This document shows, one piece after another, positions 1 through 5,154 of a DNA stretch of 5,154 nt. Under the pieces are notes generated by a model. That model did no database searches and was not told the origin of the DNA. It worked only from the letters and a program-made list of their open reading frames with translations. The DNA comes from PALSA-1006 sp037140475 (GTDB lineage: Bacteria; Pseudomonadota; Gammaproteobacteria; Burkholderiales; Gallionellaceae): assembly GCA_037140475.1 (NCBI GenBank), contig JBAXEJ010000114.1, positions 1 to 5,154 of the forward strand, written 5' to 3'. Within the stretch, counting starts at the first letter, position 1. Every line of letters begins with the position of its first letter. Position numbers and translations under genes: made by a program.

Positions 1-25
1 AATTCGGATGCAATTTACTGCCTGA

Positions 26-79
26 AGTGGGTCTCCTTTAAGCGCAATTCAACACATAGGCATAAAAAAGCCAATCACA
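26..79 (+). other. In-frame 5' coding homology of the truncated ParB gene
   Basis: These 18 codons are in frame with the ParB gene and lie directly after a TGA at 23-25. They encode a segment containing SAIQHIGIKKPI (from position 41), which lines up with ASIEDVGLIEPL at residues 41-52 of the neighbouring paralogue. In both proteins this segment sits a similar distance before the C-motif. The stretch therefore belongs to the ParB fold although it contains no usable ATG, GTG or TTG start. The original start must have been further upstream, or in another frame before an indel. Confidence 0.6.
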
Positions 80-835
80 GTGACTCCACGTACCGGCGAG
101 GACGGAACTAAACGTTATCTTCTAGTCTGTGGCGAAGGTCGCCTCAATGCTTTTCATTCATTGGGAGAGACTACCATTCCAGCACTGGTGGTGACGGTAA
201 ATGATGAAGATGCTTTCATCATGAGTCTGGCCGAAAATATCGCCCGTCGCCATTGTCGTCCGCTGGAAATTCTGGCTGGCATCAAACAACTGCGTGATAA
301 AGGTTACAGCCCCAAAGACATCGCCATCAAGACTGGCCTCACTAGCCAATATGTCATAGGCATCCTGACCTTACTTCAGCACGGCGAGGAACGTCTATTA
401 GTCGCCGTCGAAAGAGGACGTGTGCCGCTCAATGCCGCCTTGGCAATCGTCGGAGCCGGCGATGATGACAAAGCAGTACAAGCTGCGTTGCAGGAAGCTT
501 ACGAATCTGGAAAACTGCGCGGTCGGCAATTGATGGTGGCCCGTCGAATCATTGAGCACAGGCAAAATTTAGGCCGCTCTCTAGCACGGGCTGCCCCGCG
601 CAAATCGTCAGATGTCACTACATCCAGCCTAGTCCGCATCTATCAACGCGAAGTCGAGCGGCAGAAGATGATCGTTAAGAAAGCTGAATTCGCACAGCAG
701 CGCTTGCTGTTTGTCGTCAGCGCACTACGTCAGTTCTTCGCTGATGAGAACTTCATTAACTTACTACGAGCAGAGGGGCTAGACACGTTACCCGAATATC
801 TCTCAGAGCGCGTTCGCGGTAGTGGTGCGGCATGA
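80..835 (+). CDS. ParB/RepB-type partition protein, N-terminally truncated
   Basis: This is a ParB/RepB/Spo0J-family partition protein, a DNA-binding factor that normally loads at a centromere-like site and helps segregate a plasmid or island. Counting from the GTG at 80, the ParB C-motif equivalent is GEGRLNA (residues 18-24), the P-motif equivalent is ENIARR (52-57), and a helix-turn-helix with YSPKDIAIKTGLTSQYV lies at about 76-92. A helical RepB-type C-terminal region follows (about 100-245). The GTG lies inside the N-terminal fold, has no good ribosome binding site, and in-frame homology continues upstream to about position 41 before a TGA at 23-25. About 30 residues are therefore missing compared with the paralogue downstream, and the gene is either broken or interrupted by an indel or sequence error. 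Its stop overlaps the next gene's start (ATGA), which indicates translational coupling. Family assignment is firm; functionality is doubtful. Confidence 0.85.
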   Translation: MTPRTGEDGTKRYLLVCGEGRLNAFHSLGETTIPALVVTVNDEDAFIMSLAENIARRHCRPLEILAGIKQLRDKGYSPKDIAIKTGLTSQYVIGILTLLQHGEERLLVAVERGRVPLNAALAIVGAGDDDKAVQAALQEAYESGKLRGRQLMVARRIIEHRQNLGRSLARAAPRKSSDVTTSSLVRIYQREVERQKMIVKKAEFAQQRLLFVVSALRQFFADENFINLLRAEGLDTLPEYLSERVRGSGAA

Positions 836-1713
836 ATAAAATATCGCTCGGCTTCGTTCCTGAAACCCTAACAGTGTCGCTTGGTCAGATACTTCCATCT
901 CGCAAGGCTCCTGCTGCCCTCCTCAACTCGGTCAAATTCAAGCAGATTCTCGCATCTATCGAAGATGTCGGATTAATCGAACCGCTTTCTATCACAGAGG
1001 CCGACAAGACCACCGGCCAACACCTGCTTCTCGATGGGCATGTGCGATTAATAGCGCTTAAGGAGCTAGGCTACGAAGAAGTCCCATGCCTGATTGCCAC
1101 CGATGATGAGTCCTATACCTACAACACCCGAATAAACCGGCTCTCTACTATCCAGGAGCATTTCATGATTCGCCATGCCGTCGAATGCGGTTTGCCGATC
1201 GATCGCCTGGCCAAGGCTTTCCACGTCGACATCAGCCACATCCTCAAGAAAATCAACCTACTTGAAGGGATATGCCCTGAAGCAGCCGAGCTCCTGAAGG
1301 ATCGGCAATTCTCTGTCGAGATTTCGCGTGTGATCAGAAAAATGAAACCTACCCGTCAGGTGGAATGCGTCGAGCTTATGGTCTCAGCCAATAGTGTCAC
1401 AGTGAACTATGCTGAGGCTTTGCTCGTGGCAACCCCTTTAGAAATGCTGGTCGACGGAAAGAAAACACAAAAACTGACAGGTGCCAGCCAGGAACAAATG
1501 TTACGCATGCAACGGGAAATGGCTAACTTGCAAGGGCAGTATAAATTGGTTGAGCAGACTTACGCAGAGGACGTACTCAATCTCGTGCTGGCCCGGGGCT
1601 ATTTGATCAAGCTTCTGGATAATAAAGATATTGCCCATTTCATCAAGCAGCATCGACCGGAAGTATTAGAGCAGTTTGAGATTATCGTCGAGACGACATC
1701 GCTGGACCAGTAA
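832..1713 (+). CDS. ParB/RepB-family plasmid partition protein (second paralogue)
   Basis: This is a 293-residue ParB-like protein of the plasmid RepB partition type, complete from ATG to TAA. The ParB N-terminal fold spans about residues 14-90, with GHVRLIA (69-75) in place of the canonical GERRxRA C-motif. The expected P-motif (ENxxR) is replaced by INRLSTIQE (101-109), so CTP binding may be altered or lost. A helix-turn-helix-like segment with DRLAKAFHVDISHILKK occupies about 124-140. The C-terminal RepB-type region includes a probable coiled coil rich in Gln, Glu and Met (about 217-245). The start overlaps the stop of the upstream gene by four bases and has only a weak Shine-Dalgarno, which suggests expression by translational coupling. 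The two genes are diverged paralogues and probably work as a pair. No ParA-type ATPase is in the window. Exact role inferred, not shown. Confidence 0.85.
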   Translation: MNKISLGFVPETLTVSLGQILPSRKAPAALLNSVKFKQILASIEDVGLIEPLSITEADKTTGQHLLLDGHVRLIALKELGYEEVPCLIATDDESYTYNTRINRLSTIQEHFMIRHAVECGLPIDRLAKAFHVDISHILKKINLLEGICPEAAELLKDRQFSVEISRVIRKMKPTRQVECVELMVSANSVTVNYAEALLVATPLEMLVDGKKTQKLTGASQEQMLRMQREMANLQGQYKLVEQTYAEDVLNLVLARGYLIKLLDNKDIAHFIKQHRPEVLEQFEIIVETTSLDQ

Positions 1714-2021
1714 TGTTTTTCATCTATATCAGTTGACCTATATCAAATAATACGATTTAGACATCACCCCCCAAGATCAATTTCCTTAGCCTACCTGGAG
1801 ATCTAGCCTTCGTTTTTAAGCCTATAGTGGCCTCAATTTAGTTAATACATTACCGTCAATCCATTTGCTCTACCAACCTGAACGTCAGCTTTTTTAAAAT
1901 CTCCATAAGGCTGCTGCCGAGACAAAGCCGCCTTCCCTGCCTTTCTCGTGCCCATCGTGACTAACTACTAACTTAACGAAAAACCATCCGCTTTAACTCA
2001 AATACACTACACGCTTACTCT
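1714..2021. other. Convergent intergenic region without a recognisable gene
   Basis: These 308 bases separate the ends of the partition operon and the chemoreceptor gene, which converge. I see no open frame with protein-like character, no tRNA and no strong rho-independent terminator for either side. The only hairpin beside a T-run is a 4-bp stem at 1878-1888. A direct repeat of ctatatca occurs at 1724-1731 and 1738-1745 and overlaps the FNR-like site listed separately. Confidence 0.6.
1733..1746. promoter_or_regulatory. FNR/ANR-like palindromic site
   Basis: The 14-mer TTGACCTATATCAA matches the FNR/ANR consensus TTGAT-N4-ATCAA at nine of ten defined positions. It lies 20 bases after the second partition gene, and no downstream plus-strand gene is visible within the window. 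A function is therefore unproven; a chance match in AT-rich intergenic DNA is quite possible. Confidence 0.25.
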
Positions 2022-4274
2022 TCAAACTGGCGCTGGCAAGGCAGCTATGCGTTTAGGCTCATTGGATAACTGATCCAGCTTAAACAAGCTGACTTCATGG
2101 GCAAGCTCCACAGCCTGATCAGCGAGCGATTCTGCTGCTGCTGCGGTTTCCTCAACAAGAGCTGAGTTCTGTTGTGTCACCTCATCAATATGAGTAATGG
2201 TCTGGTTGACCTGATCAATTCCTGTACTCTGTTCAGCAGAAGCAGCAGCAATCTCCGCAATAATGTCAGTGACTTGTTTCACCGAGCTTACTATTTCTTC
2301 CATGGTTTTCCCTGCGGCTTCTACCTGCTTGGTTCCGTCCTGAACTTTTGCAACAGAATCTGAAATAAGTTCTTTAATTTCCTTAGCAGCCGAAGCCGAA
2401 CGCTGCGCGAGATTACGAACTTCACTTGCAACGACGGCAAACCCACGACCTTGTTCACCAGCTCTTGCCGCTTCTACAGCTGCGTTCAGTGCCAAGATGT
2501 TGGTTTGGAATGCGATGCCGTCAATCACTGAGATAATGTCTTCAATTTTTCGGGAGGATTCGCTAATAGCTCCCATCGTATGAACAACTTCACCCACTGC
2601 TTCACCACCCCTGATCGCCACGCTAGAGGCAGCAGATGCTAATTGATTCGCCTGCTTGGCATTCTCGGCATTTTGTCTCACCGTGGAGGACAGTTGTTCC
2701 ATCGTAGAGGAAGTCTCTTCTAAACTTGATGCCTGTTCTTCAGTGCGCTTGGACAGGTCACCATTGCCTAAAGAAATCTCACCAGAGGCTGTGCTGATTA
2801 AATCAGTGGCTTCCTTGATACTCCCAATGATCTGTTTCAGTCTGTCGGAAGTTTGATTGATGTTGTTTTTGATGATTTCAAAATCACCTTCATAGTGTGA
2901 TGTAATGTGTTGTGTCAAATCGCCCTGAGATAATGCTGTGAGCGCGTGGACAGTATCACTAATGATATTGTTGACGGTAACAACCAGTTTGTTGACGTCA
3001 TTACTTAGGCTCAGGAAGAAGCCATCCATCCCTGCTGTATTGATGCGTTGCGACAAATCTCCGCTTGAAGCAGACCGTACAATCCTATCCACTTCCTTTT
3101 CCACAGCAACTTCATTGGTCATGTCATTCCACTCGACGACAGAGCCTAATCGCTCACCCTGATCGTTAAGCACCGGGTTGGCTGATAAGGCAAAGGTACG
3201 AGGTCCAACGGTAATTTTTGTCTTATGGTTGGTGTTAAATGATGCGAGCATTTCTTTCTGATGCCCTGGGTTCTTGTGAAACTGATCAATGTTTGCACCC
3301 ATCAGGTTAGATGCGTTGAACTGAGGAAGAACCTGACGGATATCAGCCTCAGCATTTTTCAGCATCTTCTCAATAGACTTGTTCATGTAAATGATATTTC
3401 GATCAGTATTGGCGATCATGACGTTAGTCGATACGTTGTCCAGTGCGATCTTGACTCTTAGGTTCTCAGCCGACAGCTTACTTTCCGCCTCAATTCTTGC
3501 CTTGAGTTGATTTCTCATCGTATCCATCTGTGCCATCACGCTGAACTTGTCATCAGATGAAACCGGCATATGAAAGTCAAACCGACCCTCTGCTATTCGA
3601 CTGGAGGCAGCATGAAGGTCTGTCGGTTCACCGCCAAGGAATCTGGTGAGACTTCTCCCAAGACGGAAAAGCAGCAAGGCAAAAGCAGTAATAGAAACGA
3701 TATTAATAATCGTAATAGTTGAACGGAGTTCGCTGATCCTCTCATCTAGATCATTACCGACTTGAGTATTATTGATTTCGAGCGGTGTAATAAATGACTT
3801 CATTCCATCGATTAGTGTTTCCGCACGGCTATCAAAGCCTGTTTGCGGTCGCTTCATGGAATCGTTACCAGCTTTTTGCCCTTGGCTAAGGTAGGTATTA
3901 GCCATTTCCTTGCCTGTCGAATAAAACACTGCAAGTTGCTCGCGGGTGGCATCGAATTTAGCTTTGCTTTCGGGCTGCAACTTAGTTAGCTCATCAAGCT
4001 GGAGGTTTGCAGCACCGAAATTCTCTTCAGCATCCTTAAATCCATCTTGATCTGAAGTGGCACTAACATCGGTCAGGAACTGCTGTATCTGGGATACATT
4101 GAACTGGAGGGAGTGTGCAGCGTCTGTTGCATGAGTGAGCCTTTTGGATTCCGCTTCTAGCTCGGCTACCTTGGCAGTAAAGTAATACCCGGCTATTGGA
4201 TTGAGTGCGCCAACAATGACTAAGCCGATAATTAACTGGATACCTGACTTTTTTAGATTAAATTGTGTTGCCAT
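2022..4274 (-). CDS. Methyl-accepting chemotaxis protein with PAS domain
   Basis: This is an inner-membrane chemoreceptor that senses a ligand and controls CheA/CheW signalling to the flagella or pili. The first membrane helix is at about residues 11-33 and a mostly helical periplasmic sensor covers 34-185. The second membrane helix is at about 186-204, with a HAMP domain beginning RSLTRFLGGEPTDL (about 207-260). A PAS domain follows (about 271-387, containing NVMIANTDRNIIYMN), then a second HAMP-like module (about 390-478, with SSGDLSQRI and SQGDLTQHI). The signalling hairpin runs from about 490 to 730, with the conserved tip around AGEQGRGFAVVASEVRNLA (605-623). Likely methylation pairs are E519/E520 in ASSLEETSS and E708/E709 in SALVEETAA. 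The protein ends in LPAPV and has no C-terminal CheR-docking pentapeptide. Start chosen from ATG with a good GAGGG upstream. Ligand cannot be predicted. No other chemotaxis gene is adjacent. Confidence 0.96.
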   Translation of the reverse strand: MATQFNLKKSGIQLIIGLVIVGALNPIAGYYFTAKVAELEAESKRLTHATDAAHSLQFNVSQIQQFLTDVSATSDQDGFKDAEENFGAANLQLDELTKLQPESKAKFDATREQLAVFYSTGKEMANTYLSQGQKAGNDSMKRPQTGFDSRAETLIDGMKSFITPLEINNTQVGNDLDERISELRSTITIINIVSITAFALLLFRLGRSLTRFLGGEPTDLHAASSRIAEGRFDFHMPVSSDDKFSVMAQMDTMRNQLKARIEAESKLSAENLRVKIALDNVSTNVMIANTDRNIIYMNKSIEKMLKNAEADIRQVLPQFNASNLMGANIDQFHKNPGHQKEMLASFNTNHKTKITVGPRTFALSANPVLNDQGERLGSVVEWNDMTNEVAVEKEVDRIVRSASSGDLSQRINTAGMDGFFLSLSNDVNKLVVTVNNIISDTVHALTALSQGDLTQHITSHYEGDFEIIKNNINQTSDRLKQIIGSIKEATDLISTASGEISLGNGDLSKRTEEQASSLEETSSTMEQLSSTVRQNAENAKQANQLASAASSVAIRGGEAVGEVVHTMGAISESSRKIEDIISVIDGIAFQTNILALNAAVEAARAGEQGRGFAVVASEVRNLAQRSASAAKEIKELISDSVAKVQDGTKQVEAAGKTMEEIVSSVKQVTDIIAEIAAASAEQSTGIDQVNQTITHIDEVTQQNSALVEETAAAAESLADQAVELAHEVSLFKLDQLSNEPKRIAALPAPV

Positions 4275-4283
4275 GGCTAAAAT

Positions 4284-4288
4284 CCCTC
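4284..4288 (-). promoter_or_regulatory. Ribosome binding site of the chemoreceptor gene
   Basis: On the minus strand GAGGG lies nine bases before the ATG at 4274. This supports the chosen start, which is also followed directly by a plausible N-terminal membrane anchor. Confidence 0.7.
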
Positions 4289-4329
4289 AAGTAGTGTTTT
4301 TAGTTCATGCAAAGGATCATGCAGCGCGT

Positions 4330-4419
4330 TTACAACTTGTTGGGCGCAACTGCTTCGAATATTTTGCCTTTAGATAAATCTGAAACCTCAGACAGTTGCC
4401 TAATTAATATTTGTGCTTC
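4330..4419 (-). pseudogene. Possible 3' remnant of a gene cut by the IS21 element
   Basis: On the minus strand, directly after the presumed IS end, a frame reads EAQILIRQLSEVSDL, then SKGKIFEAVAPNKL and a TAA at 4330-4332. The mix of amphipathic helix and a defined C-terminus looks like the tail of a real protein, but I do not recognise the family. The frame stays open into the IS as far as an ATG at 4446, giving a 38-codon chimeric frame with no ribosome binding site. The stop lies 55 bases before the chemoreceptor start on the same strand, the spacing expected for an upstream operon partner. The alternative is non-coding DNA that is open for 30 codons by chance. Confidence 0.35.
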
Positions 4420-4426
4420 TGTTGGC

Positions 4427-4445
4427 GCCGGTTTAAAACTGACCA
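4427..4445 (+). repeat. IS21 terminal direct repeat, outer copy
   Basis: The sequence gccggtttaaaactgacca matches the inner copy at 17 of 19 positions. It starts seven bases inside the presumed IS tip, a position consistent with a transposase-binding site. Confidence 0.75.
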
Positions 4446-4450
4446 TCTGT

Positions 4451-4469
4451 GCCGGTTGAAAATTGACCA
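4451..4469 (+). repeat. IS21 terminal direct repeat, inner copy
   Basis: The sequence gccggttgaaaattgacca is the second copy, offset 24 bases from the outer one. A much weaker match (11 of 19) occurs at 4499-4517, 48 bases further in, and may be a degenerate third copy that overlaps the DnaA-box 9-mer. Confidence 0.75.
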
Positions 4470-4481
4470 GGCGTTTTAGCG

Positions 4482-4497
4482 GTGTAGCGTACTACAC
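4482..4497. repeat. Inverted repeat in the IS end
   Basis: GTGTAG and CTACAC form a perfect 6-bp inverted repeat around a 4-base CGTA centre, between the terminal repeats and the istB stop. It has no T-run on either side, so it is not a classical terminator; it could be a protein-binding palindrome or an mRNA hairpin after istB. Confidence 0.45.
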
Positions 4498-4500
4498 GGC

Positions 4501-4509
4501 TGTGGATAA
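4501..4509 (-). promoter_or_regulatory. DnaA-box consensus 9-mer in the IS end
   Basis: The minus strand reads TTATCCACA, a perfect match to the DnaA-box consensus TTATNCACA. It lies in the non-coding end of the element, between the istB stop and the terminal repeats. DnaA boxes at transposon ends have precedent in IS50/Tn5, but no role is known to me for IS21-family ends. A single 9-mer may occur by chance. Confidence 0.4.
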
Positions 4510-4534
4510 GTCGACCAGACTGGGACGGTATTAA

Positions 4535-4540
4535 CCTCCT
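4535..4540 (-). promoter_or_regulatory. Orphan Shine-Dalgarno-like AGGAGG after istB
   Basis: The minus strand reads AAAAGGAGGTTAATACC about 20 bases after the istB stop, a near-ideal ribosome binding sequence. No start codon follows at a useful distance: the first GTG further on is directly followed by TAG. It is therefore not used to start a visible gene here and may be a relic or a chance match. Confidence 0.35.
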
Positions 4541-4559
4541 TTTGAAGTAAAGATGTTTG

Positions 4560-5154
4560 TCAGAACGGTTCCGTTTCCTTCAATGGTGATGACCGTTTCT
4601 CCTTCTCCCGATCCTTGATGCGATCCTTGGCCGTTGCGCTACTTTGCTTGAAGCGATAGGACTCGTTGCCGGTCTCGACGATGTGGCAATGGTGGGTCAG
4701 TCGATCCAGCAATGCCGTGGTCAGCTTGGCGTCGCCGAATACGCTGCTCCACTCGGAGAAGGTCAAGTTGGTGGTGATGATGACGCTGGTGCGCTCATAC
4801 AGCTTCGACATAAGATGGAACAGCAATGCCCCGCCAGCCTGTGAGAACGGCAGGTAGCCCAGTTCATCCAGAATCACCAGATCCATCTGCATCAGACTGA
4901 GCGCCAGCTTGCCCTGCTTGCCAGCGGCCTTCTCCCGTTCCAGTGTATTGACCAAATCCACCGTGGAGTAGAAGCGTACCCGCTTGCCGTGATGCTGAAT
5001 GCCGGCGACACCAAGGGCGGTTGCCAAATGCGTCTTGCCTGTTCCCGTGCCGCCGACCAGCACCACGTTCTGTGCGGCATCGGTAAACTGCAGGGTGGCG
5101 GGTGCTCTCCGTGCCCAAGCGATTGCGCTATTTCCTGCAACGCGACACCGCCCT
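4560..5154 (-). CDS. istB: IS21-family helper ATPase IstB, 5'-partial
   Basis: IstB is the AAA+ ATPase that assists the IstA transposase in target choice and strand transfer. Counting from an internal GTG at 5066, the Walker A motif is GGTGTGKT (5-12), Walker B is VILDELG (64-70), the sensor I-like TTN is at 98-100, and a conserved TTALLDRLTHHCHIVE lies at 116-131. The protein ends in KETEPF. The GTG cannot be the true start because it falls at the Walker A strand. The frame stays open to the window edge and includes QFTDAAQNVV, which is typical of the IstB region just before Walker A. Upstream of that (about 5095-5154) the in-frame residues are Arg/Ala-rich and do not look like IstB, so small indels or poor sequence may be present there. 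Roughly 90 N-terminal residues of a normal IstB are absent or unreadable. Confidence 0.93.
   Translation of the reverse strand, partial: GRCRVAGNSAIAWARRAPATLQFTDAAQNVVLVGGTGTGKTHLATALGVAGIQHHGKRVRFYSTVDLVNTLEREKAAGKQGKLALSLMQMDLVILDELGYLPFSQAGGALLFHLMSKLYERTSVIITTNLTFSEWSSVFGDAKLTTALLDRLTHHCHIVETGNESYRFKQSSATAKDRIKDREKEKRSSPLKETEPF

Larger units (their letters stand above)
4420..5154 (-). mobile_element. IS21-family insertion sequence, istB-side end, partial
   Basis: The element carries an IstB-type ATPase gene followed by a non-coding end with two 19-bp direct repeats, as is typical of IS21-family termini (multiple transposase-binding repeats). The boundary is placed at the TG of TGTTGGCGCC (4420), because IS21 elements usually end in 5'-TG...CA-3'. 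The istA transposase gene and the other end should lie beyond 5154. The target-site duplication cannot be checked without that other end. The exact boundary is inferred and could be off by a few bases. Confidence 0.8.

Noticed and set aside
1733..1761. TTGACC followed 17 bases later by TTTAGA as a sigma-70 promoter
   Set aside because: The -10 element matches only three of six bases and no gene follows on that strand in the window.
1875..1895. Short hairpin CTGA-ACG-TCAG followed by a T-run on the plus strand, possible terminator of the partition operon
   Set aside because: The stem is only 4 bp with two G-C pairs and is closed by a C-C mismatch, too weak to call as a terminator.
2172..3461. 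Several plus-strand open frames of 63-74 codons inside the chemoreceptor gene
   Set aside because: They are antisense shadows of a strongly conserved coding region and their translations are not protein-like.
4275..4419. Sigma-28 (flagellar) promoter for the chemoreceptor
   Set aside because: A TAAAG occurs at the right type of position, but no GCCGATAA-like -10 element follows at the required spacing.
4515..4523. Palindrome CCAGACTGG in the IS end
   Set aside because: A 4-bp arm palindrome is expected often by chance and lacks supporting context.
4644..5140. Overlapping open frames on both strands within istB
   Set aside because: They are GC-rich shadows in other frames; only the frame with Walker A and Walker B motifs is coding.

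Overview
The window reads as accessory DNA from a proteobacterium, most likely a beta- or gammaproteobacterium. This rests on the style of the chemoreceptor, the plasmid-type ParB/RepB pair and the IS21-family element. No marker gene fixes the species or shows whether this is a plasmid or a chromosomal island. By eye the IS segment is the most GC-rich part and the chemoreceptor region is more AT-rich, so the window looks like a mosaic.

Layout: (1) Positions 1-1713, plus strand, hold two tandem ParB/RepB-type partition proteins joined by a 4-base ATGA overlap. The first lacks its N-terminus: recognisable protein homology runs upstream of the only usable start, and then an in-frame stop cuts the frame. 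(2) Positions 1714-2021 are a 308-base convergent intergenic gap with no gene; its one noteworthy element is an FNR/ANR-like 14-mer. (3) Positions 2022-4274, minus strand, encode a 750-residue methyl-accepting chemotaxis protein with two membrane segments, a periplasmic sensor, HAMP, PAS, a second HAMP-like module and a complete signalling hairpin. (4) Positions 4330-4419 contain what looks like the 3' remnant of another minus-strand gene just upstream of the chemoreceptor. (5) From about 4420 to the window end lies the istB-side end of an IS21-family insertion sequence, with two 19-bp terminal repeats, a perfect DnaA-box 9-mer and the ATPase gene istB, which runs off the window edge.

How the parts relate: the two ParB-like proteins probably act together in segregation or DNA binding of a mobile replicon or island; no ParA is visible. 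The chemoreceptor is not beside other chemotaxis genes here. The IS lies upstream of it on the same strand and seems to have cut a gene that preceded it, so chemoreceptor expression may now depend on read-through from the IS or on a promoter in the 145-base gap. Both window ends coincide with disturbed reading frames (ParB at the left, IstB N-terminus at the right). That could be real decay, or simply the ends of a cloned or assembled fragment; the window begins with AATTC, which matches an EcoRI-cut end.
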